DNA of 64,000 nt from Streptomyces asiaticus (GCF_018138715.1 NZ_JAGSHX010000006.1:1922001-1986000); one strand, 5' to 3'; shown: positions 9,601-27,992, counted from the stretch's first letter. Notes: a model not told the origin generated them from the letters alone. Program-made: numbers and translations.

Positions 9601-11657
9601 AGAGCGCGGCGTCCACGATGGACGCGTGGCGGTATCGCGAGGGCTGGAAGCCGTTGCCCGACACCACCGCGCCCGCGCTCTCCGGCGCCTGGCTGGTCGT
9701 CCTGGCACCCGACCAGAAGGGCGATGCGCTGTACGAGGCGATCACCACAGCCCTCAGCCGACACGGGGCCACGGTGGAAACGGTGGTCGTGGCGCCCGAC
9801 GATCCGCGCCGCTGGGCCGACCCCCTCGCCGCCCTCACCGCACACACCACCACGCCCGTCGTCGGCGTGCTGTCGCTGCTCGCCCGTGACGAGGCCGCCG
9901 GATTGCACCGCACCCTGCGGCTGATCCAGGGCCTGGAGGCGGCGGGGCTGTTCGCACCGCTGTGGTGTGTCACCCAGGGCGCGGTGTCCGTCGGCGACCA
10001 CGATCCGCTGACCGGCCCGGCGCAGGCGCTGGTGTGGGGTCTGGGCCGGGTGGCGGCGCAGGAACTCGCCACCCGCTGGGGCGGGTTGGTGGATCTGCCG
10101 CGGGAGCCGGACGAACGGACGACGGCCCGGCTGTGTGCCGTACTGGCCGCCGGTGGCCACGAGGACCAGGTCGCGGTCCGCGCCACCGGGATCCTCGGAC
10201 GTCGTGTCGTCAGGGCGCCACGCCTCGGCGATGTGCTCGGCGACGGCTGGTGCCCCGGCCCGGGCACGGTCCTGATCACCGGTGGCACCGGCGCCCTCGG
10301 CAGCCAGGTGGCCCGTCGACTCGCGGCCCGTGGCGCCGAACACCTGCTGCTCGTCAGCCGCCGTGGGGACACCGCGCCGGGAGCGGCCGAGCTGGTGGCC
10401 GAGCTGACCGCCTCGGGAGCCGAGGCGACCGTGGCGGCCTGTGATGTCGGGGACGCCGGCGCGCTCCGCGCGCTTCTGGCGTCGATTCCGGCCGCGTACC
10501 CGCTGACCTCGGTGTTCCACACGGCGGCCGTCCTGGACGACGCCGCTATCACCGCCCTCACCTCCGAGCAGGTGGACCGCGTGCTGCGCGTCAAGGCCGA
10601 TGCGGCGTGGCGGCTGCACGAGCTGACCCGGGACCTGGAGCTCTCCGCGTTCGTGCTGTTCTCCTCCCTGGCGGGCACCGTGGGCATGGTGGGTCAGGGC
10701 AACTACGCGCCCGCCAACGCCTACATGGACGCCCTGGCTCGCCACCGCCGCGCACAGGGGCTGGTGGCCACCTCCGTGGCATGGGGTTCCTGGGCACAGG
10801 GCGGTATGGCCGAACGGGACGCGGTGACCGAGCTGCGGCTGCGCCACGGCGTACCGCTGCTGCCGCCGGAGTCGGCGCTCCTCGCGCTGGAGGCGGCACT
10901 GGCGGACGACGAAACGGCCCTGGTGATCGCCGATATCGACTGGGACCGCTTCGCCCACGCCTACACCGCCGCCCGCCCCAGCCACCTCCTCGATGAGATC
11001 CCCGAGGCCCGGCGGGCGCTCGGCGCGGTCGCGGGTGCGGAGCCCGGGGCGCCGAGTGGCGGCGTCGGTACAAGCGGTACGGGCGGTACGGTGGCGGCTC
11101 TGCGCGACCGGCTCGCCGACGCCAATCCCGAGGAGCGCGAACGGCGACTCCTCGAGGCCGTGCGCGGCCAGGTGGCCGCCGTCCTCGGCCATGACTCGGC
11201 CGAGGCCGTGGGCACCAGGCGGCCGTTCCTGGAGCTCGGCCTGGACTCGGTGACGGCGGTGGAGCTGCGCAACCGGCTCGGGAGCGTCACGGGGCTCCGG
11301 CTGCCCGCCACCGTGATCTTCGACTTCCCGACCGTGACCGAGCTCGTCGACTATCTGTACGCACAGCTCTTCAGCGGCATCGACGACGCCCCGGACCCCG
11401 CCGGTCAAGCGGCCGCGGGTGACGGCACCGCCGAACTCGACGGTCTGGAACGACTGTTGGTGTCACTGCCGAGCGACGCCCCCGCCCGCTCCGAGATCGC
11501 CGATCGGCTGCGCCGGCTGCTCCGGTCCGCCGTGGACGCCATGGACTCCGTAGCCACCGTGGACACCGCCGAGGAGCCGGTGACGTCCGACGATCTCGAA
11601 GCGGCCACCAACGACGAGCTCTTCGACTACATCGAGAAGGAGTTCGGGATCTCCTGA
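633..11657 (+). CDS. Type I modular polyketide synthase: KSQ loading module plus modules 1 and 2
   Basis: This 3674-residue assembly-line protein has three modules. Loading: KSQ (about 15-440; Gln190 replaces the active-site Cys in DSGQSSS), AT (Ser669, YASH 768-771), ACP (Ser968). Module 1: KS (Cys1192), AT (Ser1649, YASH 1749-1752), ACP (Ser1984), with no reductive domain. Module 2: KS (Cys2228), AT (Ser2677, YASH 2777-2780), KR (Rossmann GGTGALG near 3215, LDD motif, catalytic Tyr3358), ACP (Ser3539). A C-terminal docking helix region ends in DELFDYIEKEFGIS. KSQ domains decarboxylate the ACP-bound starter, so YASH predicts a propionyl starter made from methylmalonyl-CoA. Module 1 should leave a ketone and module 2 a hydroxyl; LDD indicates a B-type KR. 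The start is TTG: a stop codon lies directly upstream in frame, GGGGGAG is nine bases upstream, and no other in-frame start precedes the KSQ. Substrate predictions rest on motifs. Confidence 0.95.
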   Translation: MSTVADSPWHHDVHDSVAVIGFSCRLPGARTPEEFWRLLSEGANAVTPVPEDRWAPRQSDGGSGARAEAEAEAGTEFGAFLDEVDHFDADFFGISPREAAAMDPQQRLMLELGWETLEDAGLTPARLAQGRTGVFVGAINDDYATLLRRHGGDSAVTHHTLTGLQRGMIANRLSYLLGTRGPSMVVDSGQSSSLVAVHTACQSLRDGECDTALAGGVHLNLAYDGALSAARFGGLSPDGTCYTFDARANGFVRGEGGGLVLLKPLARALADGDRIHGVLRGGAVNNDGGGDSLTTPSRTAQAEVVRRAYAAAGVGPDEVQYVELHGTGTPVGDPVEAAALAEAIGAARTKDRPLLVGSAKTNVGHLEGAAGITGLIKVLLSLKAAHLPPSLNFRSPNLAIPLEEWNLRVQTELSAWPHPDAPLIAGVSSFGVGGTNAHVVVEQAPVVSLAEGAEASVAGAWGGEVLPWVISGRTPAGVRAQAARLRSFAASGSAGGWANDSAGGSAGGSANDSARGDVSPADIGWSLAEHRTALEHRAVVVAGDRDAFLAGLDALASGEPSAHVVNGVAGESAAAGPVFVFPGQGSQWVGMAAELLDGSPVFAESIGRCARALAPHTDWDLLDVLRDTEDGTALERAEVLQPALWAVMVSLAQVWRSLGVVPSAVVGHSQGEIAAACVAGALSLEDGARLIAVRSRIAAALIGRGGLASIGASEERAAELLADRDDVWIAAVNGPGATVVGGSPEGLAEVTARAEAAGLRHRRVATAYASHTPHVEAIREEFLRRAAPVAPRAGDVPMYSTVTTAPIAGEALDAEYWYRNLREQVRFHDTVQNVIADGNSLFLESSSHPVLTTAVQDTGGLAVGTLRRGEGGTRRLLLSLAELWVRGAAPDWARVFAGTGARRAELPGRAFQRRRHWFGTVASPAATAGAASLDVVHQVRAQAAAVLGHTTVAELDTGRTFKDLGFDSISLSDLCNRVNAALGTRLSPAALFSHPTPARLAEHLAAAPSSAPTPQVATAADEPIAIVAMSCRLPGGVRSPEDLWRLVADGRDAISPFPDDRDWDLERLHGTEGAGSSFARSGGFIDGATDFDARFFGISPREALAMDPQQRLLLETSWELLERAGIAPDALRATRTGVFVGTMDQEYGPRLHEAPEAVDGYLLTGKTASVASGRIAYLLGLTGPAITLDTACSSSLVALHLAVQSLRRGESSLALAGGVTVLNTPGIFTEFSRQGGLARDGRCKAFAAGADGTGMAEGVGILLVERLSDARRNGHRVLGVIRGTAVNQDGASNGLTAPNGRSQEQVVRQALADAGLSASDVDVIEAHGTGTALGDPIEAQALLATYGRDRPAGRPALLGSVKSNIGHTQAAAGVAGVIKAIMAMRHGVVPATLHVDEPTPHVDWASGGVELVTEAMGWPEAERARRAGVSSFGISGTNAHVVLEQAPPATAPAPAPVAHPAHSLVEAEGVLPWVVSGRSPAALRAQAARLGAFAAASDATPSDIGWALATQRAAMEHRAVVVAGDRDGFLAGLDAIAAGEPSAHVVAGVSGGSTAGPVFVFPGQGSQWVGMAAELLSTSSAFAESIDRCAQALAPHIDWELLDVLRATGDDAVLERVDVVQPALWAVMVSLAQVWRSLGIEPSAVIGHSQGEIAAACVAGVLTLEDGARLVALRSRLIARELAGHGGMVSLATSAEQAHDLLTGRDDVWIAAVNGPTSTVIAGSPAGLAEATAKAEASGIRTRAIAVDYASHTPHVERIREQLLQLAAPITPRTGYIPLYSTVTATPIDGRTLDAEYWYRNLHEPVRFHDTLRTLLADGHTLYLETSPHPVLTTAVEETGHAADQHLLATGTLRRDQGGVRQLLSALATLWAHGVTPDWAAVFAPGGATAVDLPTYAFQRERYWLAPVGPASAVRVDLPSATVAAEGPEALDGFARRVADAAEGAPRLRVVLDEVCRHTAAVLGLSSVDEVETRKVFRDLGFDSLTAVELRNRLAVATGAALAPSVVFDHPTPLTLARHLLDRITGGDAAEAGSYAPGAVEPGAVEPVGPGAAALDEPIAIVATSCRFPTGVRSPEDLWRLLLSDQDTLSAFPADRGWDLDTLRHPDPERPGSSYVHQGGFLPDAADFDADFFGISPREAIAMDPQQRLLLETSWEALEHAGIDPLSLRGSRTGVFIGLVPHGYGGEGADTEESEGYLFTGAAGSVASGRIAYSFGLTGPAVTVDTACSSSLVALHLAVQALRNGDCGMALVGGVSVISTPGVFTEFSHQRGLAPDGRCKPFAAAADGTAWAEGVGVLLVERLSEARRNGHQVMAVIRGSAVNQDGASNGLTAPNGPSQQAVIRQALANARLAPSDVDVIEAHGTGTALGDPIEAQALLATYGQGRSAEHPALLGSMKAHVGHTGAAAGVAGIIKMVLAMRHGVVPRTLHVDEPTPHVDWGSGAVRLVTETTGWPEAERARRAAVSSFGVSGTNAHVILEAAPTADATSPSTPTEGVLPWVISARSEAALRAQAARLRAFAATSDRHLADIGSTLARHRAALEHRAVVVAADREIFLAGLDAIATGEPAAHVVSGVVSGEPPSGAVFVFPGQGSQWVGMAAELLFTSSAFAESIDQCAHALAPHIDWDLLAVLRATGEEAALERVEVVQPALWAVMVSLAQVWRSLGIEPSAVIGHSQGEIAAACVAGALTLEDGARLVALRSRLIAQELAGHGGMVSLTAPADQARELLTGHDDVWIATVNGPTSTVIAGSPAALTDVMAQAEATGIRARAIAVDYASHTPHVERIREQLLQLAAPITPRPGDIPLYSTVTATPIDGRTLDAEYWYRNLREPVRFHDTLRNLLADGHTLYLETSPHPVLTTAIQETHPNAHATGTLRRDHGNTQQLLTTLATLWTHGLTPNWPTLLTPDNPTPTNLPTYPFQRHHYWLDTAAPARRRASATTGPDPHTGFWEAVEREDLEGLARTLRLEESRAELTTLLPALSAWHRRQSAASTMDAWRYREGWKPLPDTTAPALSGAWLVVLAPDQKGDALYEAITTALSRHGATVETVVVAPDDPRRWADPLAALTAHTTTPVVGVLSLLARDEAAGLHRTLRLIQGLEAAGLFAPLWCVTQGAVSVGDHDPLTGPAQALVWGLGRVAAQELATRWGGLVDLPREPDERTTARLCAVLAAGGHEDQVAVRATGILGRRVVRAPRLGDVLGDGWCPGPGTVLITGGTGALGSQVARRLAARGAEHLLLVSRRGDTAPGAAELVAELTASGAEATVAACDVGDAGALRALLASIPAAYPLTSVFHTAAVLDDAAITALTSEQVDRVLRVKADAAWRLHELTRDLELSAFVLFSSLAGTVGMVGQGNYAPANAYMDALARHRRAQGLVATSVAWGSWAQGGMAERDAVTELRLRHGVPLLPPESALLALEAALADDETALVIADIDWDRFAHAYTAARPSHLLDEIPEARRALGAVAGAEPGAPSGGVGTSGTGGTVAALRDRLADANPEERERRLLEAVRGQVAAVLGHDSAEAVGTRRPFLELGLDSVTAVELRNRLGSVTGLRLPATVIFDFPTVTELVDYLYAQLFSGIDDAPDPAGQAAAGDGTAELDGLERLLVSLPSDAPARSEIADRLRRLLRSAVDAMDSVATVDTAEEPVTSDDLEAATNDELFDYIEKEFGIS

Positions 11658-11698
11658 TCCCGTTCCCGCCCACCCCGCTGACCAGCCGGCCCTTCCGC

Positions 11699-11722
11699 CA
11701 TACCCATACCCATACCCGTACC
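11699..11722. repeat. Hexanucleotide tandem repeat between the two PKS genes
   Basis: CATACC is repeated three times and followed by the variant CGTACC, within the 102-bp spacer between the PKS stop and the next start. No terminator hairpin is evident in this spacer, so the two PKS genes are probably co-transcribed. Confidence 0.6.
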
Positions 11723-11759
11723 CACCTCTCACCGCCGACTCTTCGCATGGAGCCCCGAC

Positions 11760-23120
<11,361 letters not shown>

Positions 23121-23468
23121 CCGCGTCCGCCTGCGACGGGCCACGTGGAGATCGCGGGCACCAAGATCCCCGCGGGCGAGCCGGTCCTGGTGCTGCTCGG
23201 CTCGGCCAACCGCGACCCGCGGCCCTTCGCCGACCCCGACCGCTTCGACATCCACCGGGACGCCCGGGGCCACCTGGGCTTCAGCCACGGCGTCCACCAC
23301 TGTCCGGGGGCGCCGCCGGCCCGGCTGGAGGCCACGATCGCGCTGCGGGCGCTGCCGGAGCGGTGTCCTGGCCTGGCCCTGGACACCGGCCCGGACACCC
23401 TCGTCTGGCGCCCCAGCATGATGCGTGGCCTTCTGCGGCTGCCGGTGCGGTTCACCCCTGCGGGGTAG
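23121..23468 (+). pseudogene. Cytochrome P450, C-terminal remnant
   Basis: Directly after the PKS stop codon (23118-23120) the same frame reads ATGHVEIAGTKIPAGEPV, matching the beta region before the heme loop of Streptomyces CYP proteins. It continues through NRDPRPFADPDRFDI and the heme-ligand loop FSHGVHHCPGAPPARLE, and ends at TAG 23466-23468. About 115 of the usual 400 residues remain. The I-helix, the ExxR motif and any start codon are absent; the first possible start is GTG 23145, inside the conserved fold. The heme Cys is present but the protein cannot fold as a P450. The simplest reading is a deletion that removed the 5' two-thirds of a tailoring P450 and brought the remainder against the PKS gene. 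Confidence 0.85.
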
Positions 23469-23490
23469 GGCGGGGTAGGGCGGGGTAGGG
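23461..23490. repeat. 10-bp tandem repeat, three copies
   Basis: CGGGGTAGGG occurs three times without mismatch. The first copy contains the stop codon of the P450 remnant, and the array ends 21 bp before the stop codon of the convergent YihY-family gene. It may mark the right-hand junction of a rearrangement, or may be simple slippage. Confidence 0.85.
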
Positions 23491-23511
23491 TGCGGCGCGG
23501 TCAGCGCGTGG

Positions 23512-24906
23512 TCAGCGCACCGGGTGGTCGTCGTCCGCCGCGGAGTCGTCCGCGCCGTCCGCCGCGGACCGTACCTCAGGACGCCGCGGCCCCTGCCGGG
23601 GCGTCCGGGGCTCCCCGGCCGCCTTCCCCGAGGGCTGAGCCGGACCCGAGGGCTGAGCCGGACCCGAGGGCTGATCGGCAGGCCGGCCGGCGGGTTCCCC
23701 GGCTGCCTTCCCGGCCTTCCCGGCCTTCCCGGCGGCCTTCTCCCCCGGCTTCTCGCCCGTCTTCTCTCCCGCCTCGCGCTTCGTGTGCAGCCGGGAGCGT
23801 ATGTCGCCGTGCGGCAGGAACTGCGCCCAGCGCTCGGGGAACTCCGACGGCGGGGTGATCTCCGCCGCGCCGTCGTCCGCCGTGCGCTGCTCCTTCGCCC
23901 GCATCCGGGCCGCCTCCTCCCGGGCCCGGGCGGCGCGCTCCGCACGCCCGGCGGCCGTGGCCACCGAGGGCCAGACCCGGTCGATCGCGGCGTTGACCGC
24001 CGCCCCGACCAGCACCGCGAAGGCGGACACCCCGATCCACAGCAGCACCGCGACGGGTGCGGCCAGCGAGCCGTAGATCGTCGGGCCCTCGACCGTATGC
24101 ACCAGGTAGATCCGCAGCAGGAAGCTGCCCAGCACCCATATCGCGAGGGCCACCAGCGCCCCGGGGATGTCCTCCGGCCACGGCGAGCGCACCGGTACGG
24201 ACACGTGGTAGAGCGTGGTCAGGAAGGCGATGGAGAGCAGGATCACCACCGGCCAGTACAGGACCGGTACGAGATCCCCGCTGGATGGCAGCAGATCCAC
24301 CACCGCCTCCGGCCCGATCACCATCAGCGGCAGCGCCACCGCCCCGATCACGAGTGCCACCAGGTAGAGCAGGAAGGACAGCAGACGGGTCCTGACGATC
24401 CCGCGCTTCCCCTCCAGCCCATACATGATCGTGATGGTGTCCACGAACACGTTCACCGCGCGGGAGCCGGACCACAGGGCGATGGCGAAGCCCAGCGAGA
24501 TCACATCGGGACGGCCGCCCTTGATCACATCGTCCAGCAGCGGCCGGGCGATCTCCTTGACGCCCCGGTCGGACAGCACGGTCGCGGAGGCGTCGAGGAT
24601 GTTCTGCCGGATGGTGGCCACCGTGTCGGTGCTGGTCCAGGCGTCGAAGTAGCCGAGCAGCCCGATCAGGGCGAGCAGCAGGGGCGGCAGCGACAGCAGG
24701 GTGAAGAAGGCCGCTTCGGCGGCGAGCCCGGTGACCCGGTACTCCATACAGGAATGGATGGTGTCCTTCAGCAGCAGCCAGGCCATCCTGCGCTTGGACA
24801 CATTGCGGTACAGGGCGCGGGCCTTGCGGAGCCGGCCGGACGGCTTCGATGTTTCTTCTGCTGGCTGCACCTTCTCACCGTATCCGGCGCTTTCACCGCC
24901 GCTCAT
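23512..24906 (-). CDS. YihY/BrkB (UPF0761) family inner-membrane protein
   Basis: The 464-residue protein has the YihY/virulence-factor-BrkB core. After a basic N-terminus it reads GLAAEAAFFTLLSLPPLLLALIG, and at least six hydrophobic segments follow up to AVLLWIGVSAFAVLVGAAVNAAID. A long hydrophilic tail of about 130 residues ends in a low-complexity region with repeated KAGKAGKAAGEPAG and QPSGPA units. Members of this family are integral membrane proteins of unsettled function. ATG 24906 (MSGGESAGYG) is chosen because it lies just before the conserved part; an upstream GTG at 25005 in the same frame would add 33 residues of poor coding quality. It is convergent with the PKS and P450 remnant and marks the right border of the PKS locus. 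Confidence 0.85.
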   Translation of the reverse strand: MSGGESAGYGEKVQPAEETSKPSGRLRKARALYRNVSKRRMAWLLLKDTIHSCMEYRVTGLAAEAAFFTLLSLPPLLLALIGLLGYFDAWTSTDTVATIRQNILDASATVLSDRGVKEIARPLLDDVIKGGRPDVISLGFAIALWSGSRAVNVFVDTITIMYGLEGKRGIVRTRLLSFLLYLVALVIGAVALPLMVIGPEAVVDLLPSSGDLVPVLYWPVVILLSIAFLTTLYHVSVPVRSPWPEDIPGALVALAIWVLGSFLLRIYLVHTVEGPTIYGSLAAPVAVLLWIGVSAFAVLVGAAVNAAIDRVWPSVATAAGRAERAARAREEAARMRAKEQRTADDGAAEITPPSEFPERWAQFLPHGDIRSRLHTKREAGEKTGEKPGEKAAGKAGKAGKAAGEPAGRPADQPSGPAQPSGPAQPSGKAAGEPRTPRQGPRRPEVRSAADGADDSAADDDHPVR

Positions 24907-25090
24907 CCGGTGACCAGGCCGAATCGCCGCAAAAGGCCGCCGCACAGGCATTGGCGGAGGGGATGCCGCGCCGACTCGGCACCACCCTCCGCCCGCCGGG
25001 CCCACTGTCCATGCCGACTACAGCCATGCGCAAAGGTTGCGCCGCGTTGCAGCCGGCCGGACGGTCGGTGGGAGCGCTGGCGGCCGCGGG

Positions 25091-25645
25091 TCAGCAGCCT
25101 CCGCAGTTGTAGTAGGTCACGTCCCAGTGGTTGCTCTCGCGGGCGTAGATGTTGCCCGAGCCGGACTTGTACTGCTGGGCGCCGTCACCGGGGCGCGGGC
25201 CGATGTTGGTGAAGGTGCCGGTGATGTAGTTGCTGAGGCAGCTGGTGGGGCTGAAGTCCAGCTTGTAGCCGTTCCAGTGGCTGTACGTACCGGAGGCGTG
25301 CCCGGTCTCCGTACCGCCGGTGATGGTGAGCGCGCAGCCGGTGGCCCCCTTCAGGGTGATGGCACCCTGCACGGTGGTCAGGTTGATCTGCTCGAACGAG
25401 GTACAGGTGGGGTTGTTCCGGTCCGAGCAGCCCCCGCTGGAGGTCCAGGAGATCCCGGCGCCGCGCAGCCGGTTCGCCGCGTCGGAGTGGCTGAGCTTGG
25501 TCACCGCGGCGGCGGAGGGCGCGCCGGCGGCCACGGGGGCGCTGGGGGCGGCGGCCGCGCTCTGGGCGGTGGACACGCCGGTGGCGGCGAGGACCGCGCC
25601 GCCGAGCAGGGCGCCGAGTCTGATCCGGGTGCTGGTCACAGCCAT
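25091..25645 (-). CDS. Small secreted protein of unknown function
   Basis: The 184-residue product starts MAVTSTRIRLGALLGGAV, a typical Sec signal peptide ending in AQSAAAAPSA. The mature part contains SHSDAANRLRGAGISWTSSGGC, then GGTETGHASGTYSHWNGYKLDF, and ends NHWDVTYYNCGGC. Several cysteines suggest disulfides. The spaced His, Asp and HW residues recall zinc-dependent D-Ala-D-Ala peptidase (M15-like) motifs, but I cannot confirm that similarity by eye. I recognise the pattern as a widespread Streptomyces secreted hypothetical protein. ATG 25645 is preferred over upstream in-frame starts because it immediately precedes the signal peptide. Extracellular location is inferred from the signal sequence. 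Confidence 0.75.
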   Translation of the reverse strand: MAVTSTRIRLGALLGGAVLAATGVSTAQSAAAAPSAPVAAGAPSAAAVTKLSHSDAANRLRGAGISWTSSGGCSDRNNPTCTSFEQINLTTVQGAITLKGATGCALTITGGTETGHASGTYSHWNGYKLDFSPTSCLSNYITGTFTNIGPRPGDGAQQYKSGSGNIYARESNHWDVTYYNCGGC

Positions 25646-25838
25646 GGTCGTCTTCGTCTCCTTCGTCTGCGGATCCGTGGACCGTCGAGGACGGCGGCAG
25701 CACGATCCCAGCCCTCCGTGCCGGGCGGGCGACTCATCGGGGAAATCGGGACAGCGGGATCGGAAACCGCCCCCGAGCTGCGGGGACGGCGGGGGCTGGG
25801 ATGCCCGGTGGGATGCCGGGCGGCGCGGCATGCGGTGA

Positions 25839-27026
25839 TCAGCTCTTCGACCCGGCGCGGTAGGCGCGGTCACAGGCCCTCCAGGCGCTGAAGTCATGGG
25901 TGCGCGCCCACAGCCGATGGGCCGCCCGGATGTTCCAGTCCGGATCCAGCGCCTGCTCCCGGGTGCCGCCCAGCTTGCGCAGCGTGCCGTCGTACAGCTG
26001 GAAGACGCCCCAGTTCCGGGTGGAGTTGGAGTTGGGCAGCGTAGAGAGGGGATCGAGGTACGAGGCGCAGTCCGCGATGCCGACCGCGCGCTCGGGGTCC
26101 TCGGTGAAGACCTCGCGGATGCGCCGGGTGACCCGGTCCGGTGTCCAGGTGTCGAGCGGCTTGCCCTCGTTCTCGTACAGCGCGCGTTTGGTCCGCTCGT
26201 CCACCGATCCGTCGGGCGTCAGCCCGCTGCGGAGCTGGAACACCACGACACGCATCTGGGTGACCGGTCCGAAGGCCCCGTCGACGTCGAGCCTGCCGCC
26301 CGCGCGGGCGAGCAGCGACTGGAGCTCGTGCACACACGCGTCCGACTGCCCCATGCTCACCACGACCGGACAGCGGGAGGACAGCAGCAGCCGACCGTCC
26401 GAGGACCCACCCGACCCGTCCGACGACGTCAGCGCCTTCCCCAACAGCGCGGCCGCCACCCCGGCGGCGGCGAACACGGCCAGGGCGAGTACGGCGAGCA
26501 GCGGCCGACGACGCGGCGGCGCCGCAGCGGACACGGCCTCCGAGGCCGGCGCCGGGGCCGAGGCCGGCGCCGGGGCCGGGGCAGCGGCAGGGCGCATGGG
26601 CTCCGGCTCGGGTTCGGGCTCGGGTTTCGGCTCCGAGGCCGCACCGGGCCCCGGTTCCGCCCGCGTCTCGGCATCCGGCCCACCCGCCGTCTCAACCTGT
26701 GAGACATCAACCCGTGAGACGCCCTCCGTGACGGCCCCGGCAGCCCCGGACCGACCCGCCGACACCGCGGCCGGCACCCGCGAAACGGCCCGCTTGCGCT
26801 CCGCATCCGCCAGCACCCACCGCCGATGCAGCTCCAGCAGTTCCTCGCCGCCGGCCCCGCACGCCCTGCCGAACCGCGCGAGCACCTCGTAGTCGCCGGG
26901 CACGCTCGCCCCCGAGCAGTAGCGGTGCAGCGCCGACGCGCTCACCCCGCTGCGCGCCGCCAGCGCCGCGTAGCTGCGGTTCGTCCTCCCCTTGAGCTCG
27001 CGCAACAGCTCCGCGAACTCCTCCAT
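25839..27026 (-). CDS. Membrane-spanning HTH protein with extracytoplasmic peptidoglycan-binding and lysozyme-like domains
   Basis: The 395-residue protein has four parts. A cytoplasmic XRE-like helix-turn-helix (MEEFAELLRELKGRTNRSY to about residue 65) comes first. A disordered linker of charged EPEPEP and AP-rich repeats follows. One transmembrane helix (PLLAVLALAVFAAAGVAAALLG) comes next. The extracytoplasmic part has a PG_binding_1-type repeat (CVHELQSLLARAGGRLDVDGAFGPVTQ) and a C-terminal lysozyme/transglycosylase-like segment (WGVFQLYDGTLRKLGG, then AHRLWARTHDFSAWRACDRAY). ATG 27026 fits the usual start of this HTH class. The topology suggests a protein that senses or anchors to the wall outside and may bind DNA or a partner inside. 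It is divergent from the GNAT gene, with 100 bp between starts. Confidence 0.75.
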   Translation of the reverse strand: MEEFAELLRELKGRTNRSYAALAARSGVSASALHRYCSGASVPGDYEVLARFGRACGAGGEELLELHRRWVLADAERKRAVSRVPAAVSAGRSGAAGAVTEGVSRVDVSQVETAGGPDAETRAEPGPGAASEPKPEPEPEPEPMRPAAAPAPAPASAPAPASEAVSAAAPPRRRPLLAVLALAVFAAAGVAAALLGKALTSSDGSGGSSDGRLLLSSRCPVVVSMGQSDACVHELQSLLARAGGRLDVDGAFGPVTQMRVVVFQLRSGLTPDGSVDERTKRALYENEGKPLDTWTPDRVTRRIREVFTEDPERAVGIADCASYLDPLSTLPNSNSTRNWGVFQLYDGTLRKLGGTREQALDPDWNIRAAHRLWARTHDFSAWRACDRAYRAGSKS

Positions 27027-27126
27027 ATCCCCGTTGACCCCGTTCCCGGACACCCCGACCCCGCCCTCCCCGCTTGAGCGATACCCGTCAAGGCGAGTCA
27101 ACGGCGTCCATGGTTATCTGTCCAGC

Positions 27127-27660
27127 ATGACCACCACCGTGACCACCTGGCACCTGGAGCAGACGGCTCCGTCCGATCTCAGCCCGGCGCAGGAGCCGCC
27201 CGCCGCGGCCGGGGTGCGAATCGCCCGGGCCGAGGTGCCGAGCCCCGAGTTCAGCCACTTCCTCTACACGGCAGTGGGCTCGGATGTGGCGTGGACCGAC
27301 CGGCTGGTGTGGTCGCGGGAGGCGTGGGAGGAGTATCTGCACCGGCCCGGTGTGGAGACCTGGGTGGCGTACGAGCGCGGGACCCCGGCCGGGTACATCG
27401 AGCTGGAGGGCCAGGACGAGGGCGTGGTGGAGATCGTGTACTTCGGTCTGCTGCCCGCCTTCCGCGGCCGCCGCATCGGCGGGCATCTGCTGACCTGGGG
27501 CACCTCTCGCGCCTGGGACATGGCCGACCGCCGGCCGGACCGGGTGCCGACCAAGCGGGTGTGGGTGCACACCTGTAGCAAGGACGGGCCGTACGCGCTG
27601 GACAACTACCGCCGCCGGGGGTTCCGGGTGTTCGACGTCAAGACGTCGGACGAGGAGTGA
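27127..27660 (+). CDS. GNAT-family N-acetyltransferase
   Basis: The 177-residue protein has the GNAT fold. WVAYERGTPAGYIELEGQDEGVVEIVYF forms the central strands. LLPAFRGRRIGGHLL is the acetyl-CoA pyrophosphate loop (R/QxxGxG/A type). The terminal part includes VHTCSKDGPYALDNYRRRGF. It should transfer an acetyl group from acetyl-CoA to an amine; the substrate is unknown. ATG 27127 is taken as the start because an upstream extension in the same frame would run into the divergent gene's 5' end. It stands alone between the divergent HTH gene and the sulfur leader region. Confidence 0.88.
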   Translation: MTTTVTTWHLEQTAPSDLSPAQEPPAAAGVRIARAEVPSPEFSHFLYTAVGSDVAWTDRLVWSREAWEEYLHRPGVETWVAYERGTPAGYIELEGQDEGVVEIVYFGLLPAFRGRRIGGHLLTWGTSRAWDMADRRPDRVPTKRVWVHTCSKDGPYALDNYRRRGFRVFDVKTSDEE

Positions 27661-27752
27661 CCAACACCACAACGTCTTGCATTTCGAGACAGATTCGTCC
27701 GCATAGTGGATTAAGGTGGACTCGTCAGAGACCACCATGCGACGCTTCCCTC

Positions 27753-27836
27753 ATGTCTCGAGCTGGAATTGCCTTGGTGAGTCGACGCCACGTCGACCTC
27801 GGCCGCATGTCCAGCGCCATCTGTCCGGCGGGCTGA
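27753..27836 (+). CDS. Short leader peptide upstream of the sulfur-assimilation operon
   Basis: A 27-codon ORF begins MSRAGIALVSRRHVDL and ends MSSAICPAG before TGA 27834-27836. This matches the conserved actinobacterial leader peptides with an SRRHVDL core and a C-terminal SAIC motif that NCBI annotates as putative leader peptides upstream of sulfur genes. It lies 218 bp upstream of the sulfite reductase start. The near-terminal Cys codon and its position suggest translation-dependent control by cysteine supply, which is inference. It is too short for ordinary gene callers. No strong Shine-Dalgarno precedes the ATG. Confidence 0.85.
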   Translation: MSRAGIALVSRRHVDLGRMSSAICPAG

Positions 27837-27976
27837 CCCGCACCTCGACAGGGCCGTCACGAAGGCCCCGGGCAGCACCACCACATCTTCCGCACGCCCC
27901 CGACGACGTGGGCGAGCGCGCACGCCTCGAACTCCCCGCCGCATGTCGCACCGGTCACCCCCGTACACCCTGCCCG

Positions 27977-27992
27977 CCTGCGCATGCGCAGG
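27977..27992. promoter_or_regulatory. Perfect 16-bp palindrome upstream of the sulfite reductase gene
   Basis: CCTGCGCATGCGCAGG is fully self-complementary. It is centred about 70 bp upstream of the ATG at 28055, between the leader peptide and the operon. It could be a dimeric regulator site or a short hairpin in the leader RNA. A nearby GGGCC/GGCCC pair (27851-27868) could form a second short stem. Confidence 0.5.

Noticed and set aside
8160..11408. 1082-codon minus-strand ORF and other long ORFs antisense to the PKS genes
   Set aside because: Composition is that of a shadow frame (Gly/Arg/His/Val-rich, no domains) opposite well-defined PKS domains.
23145..23468. Intact small P450-like gene
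   Set aside because: Only the C-terminal quarter of the fold is present and homology extends upstream of the first possible start to the PKS stop, so it is called a pseudogene.
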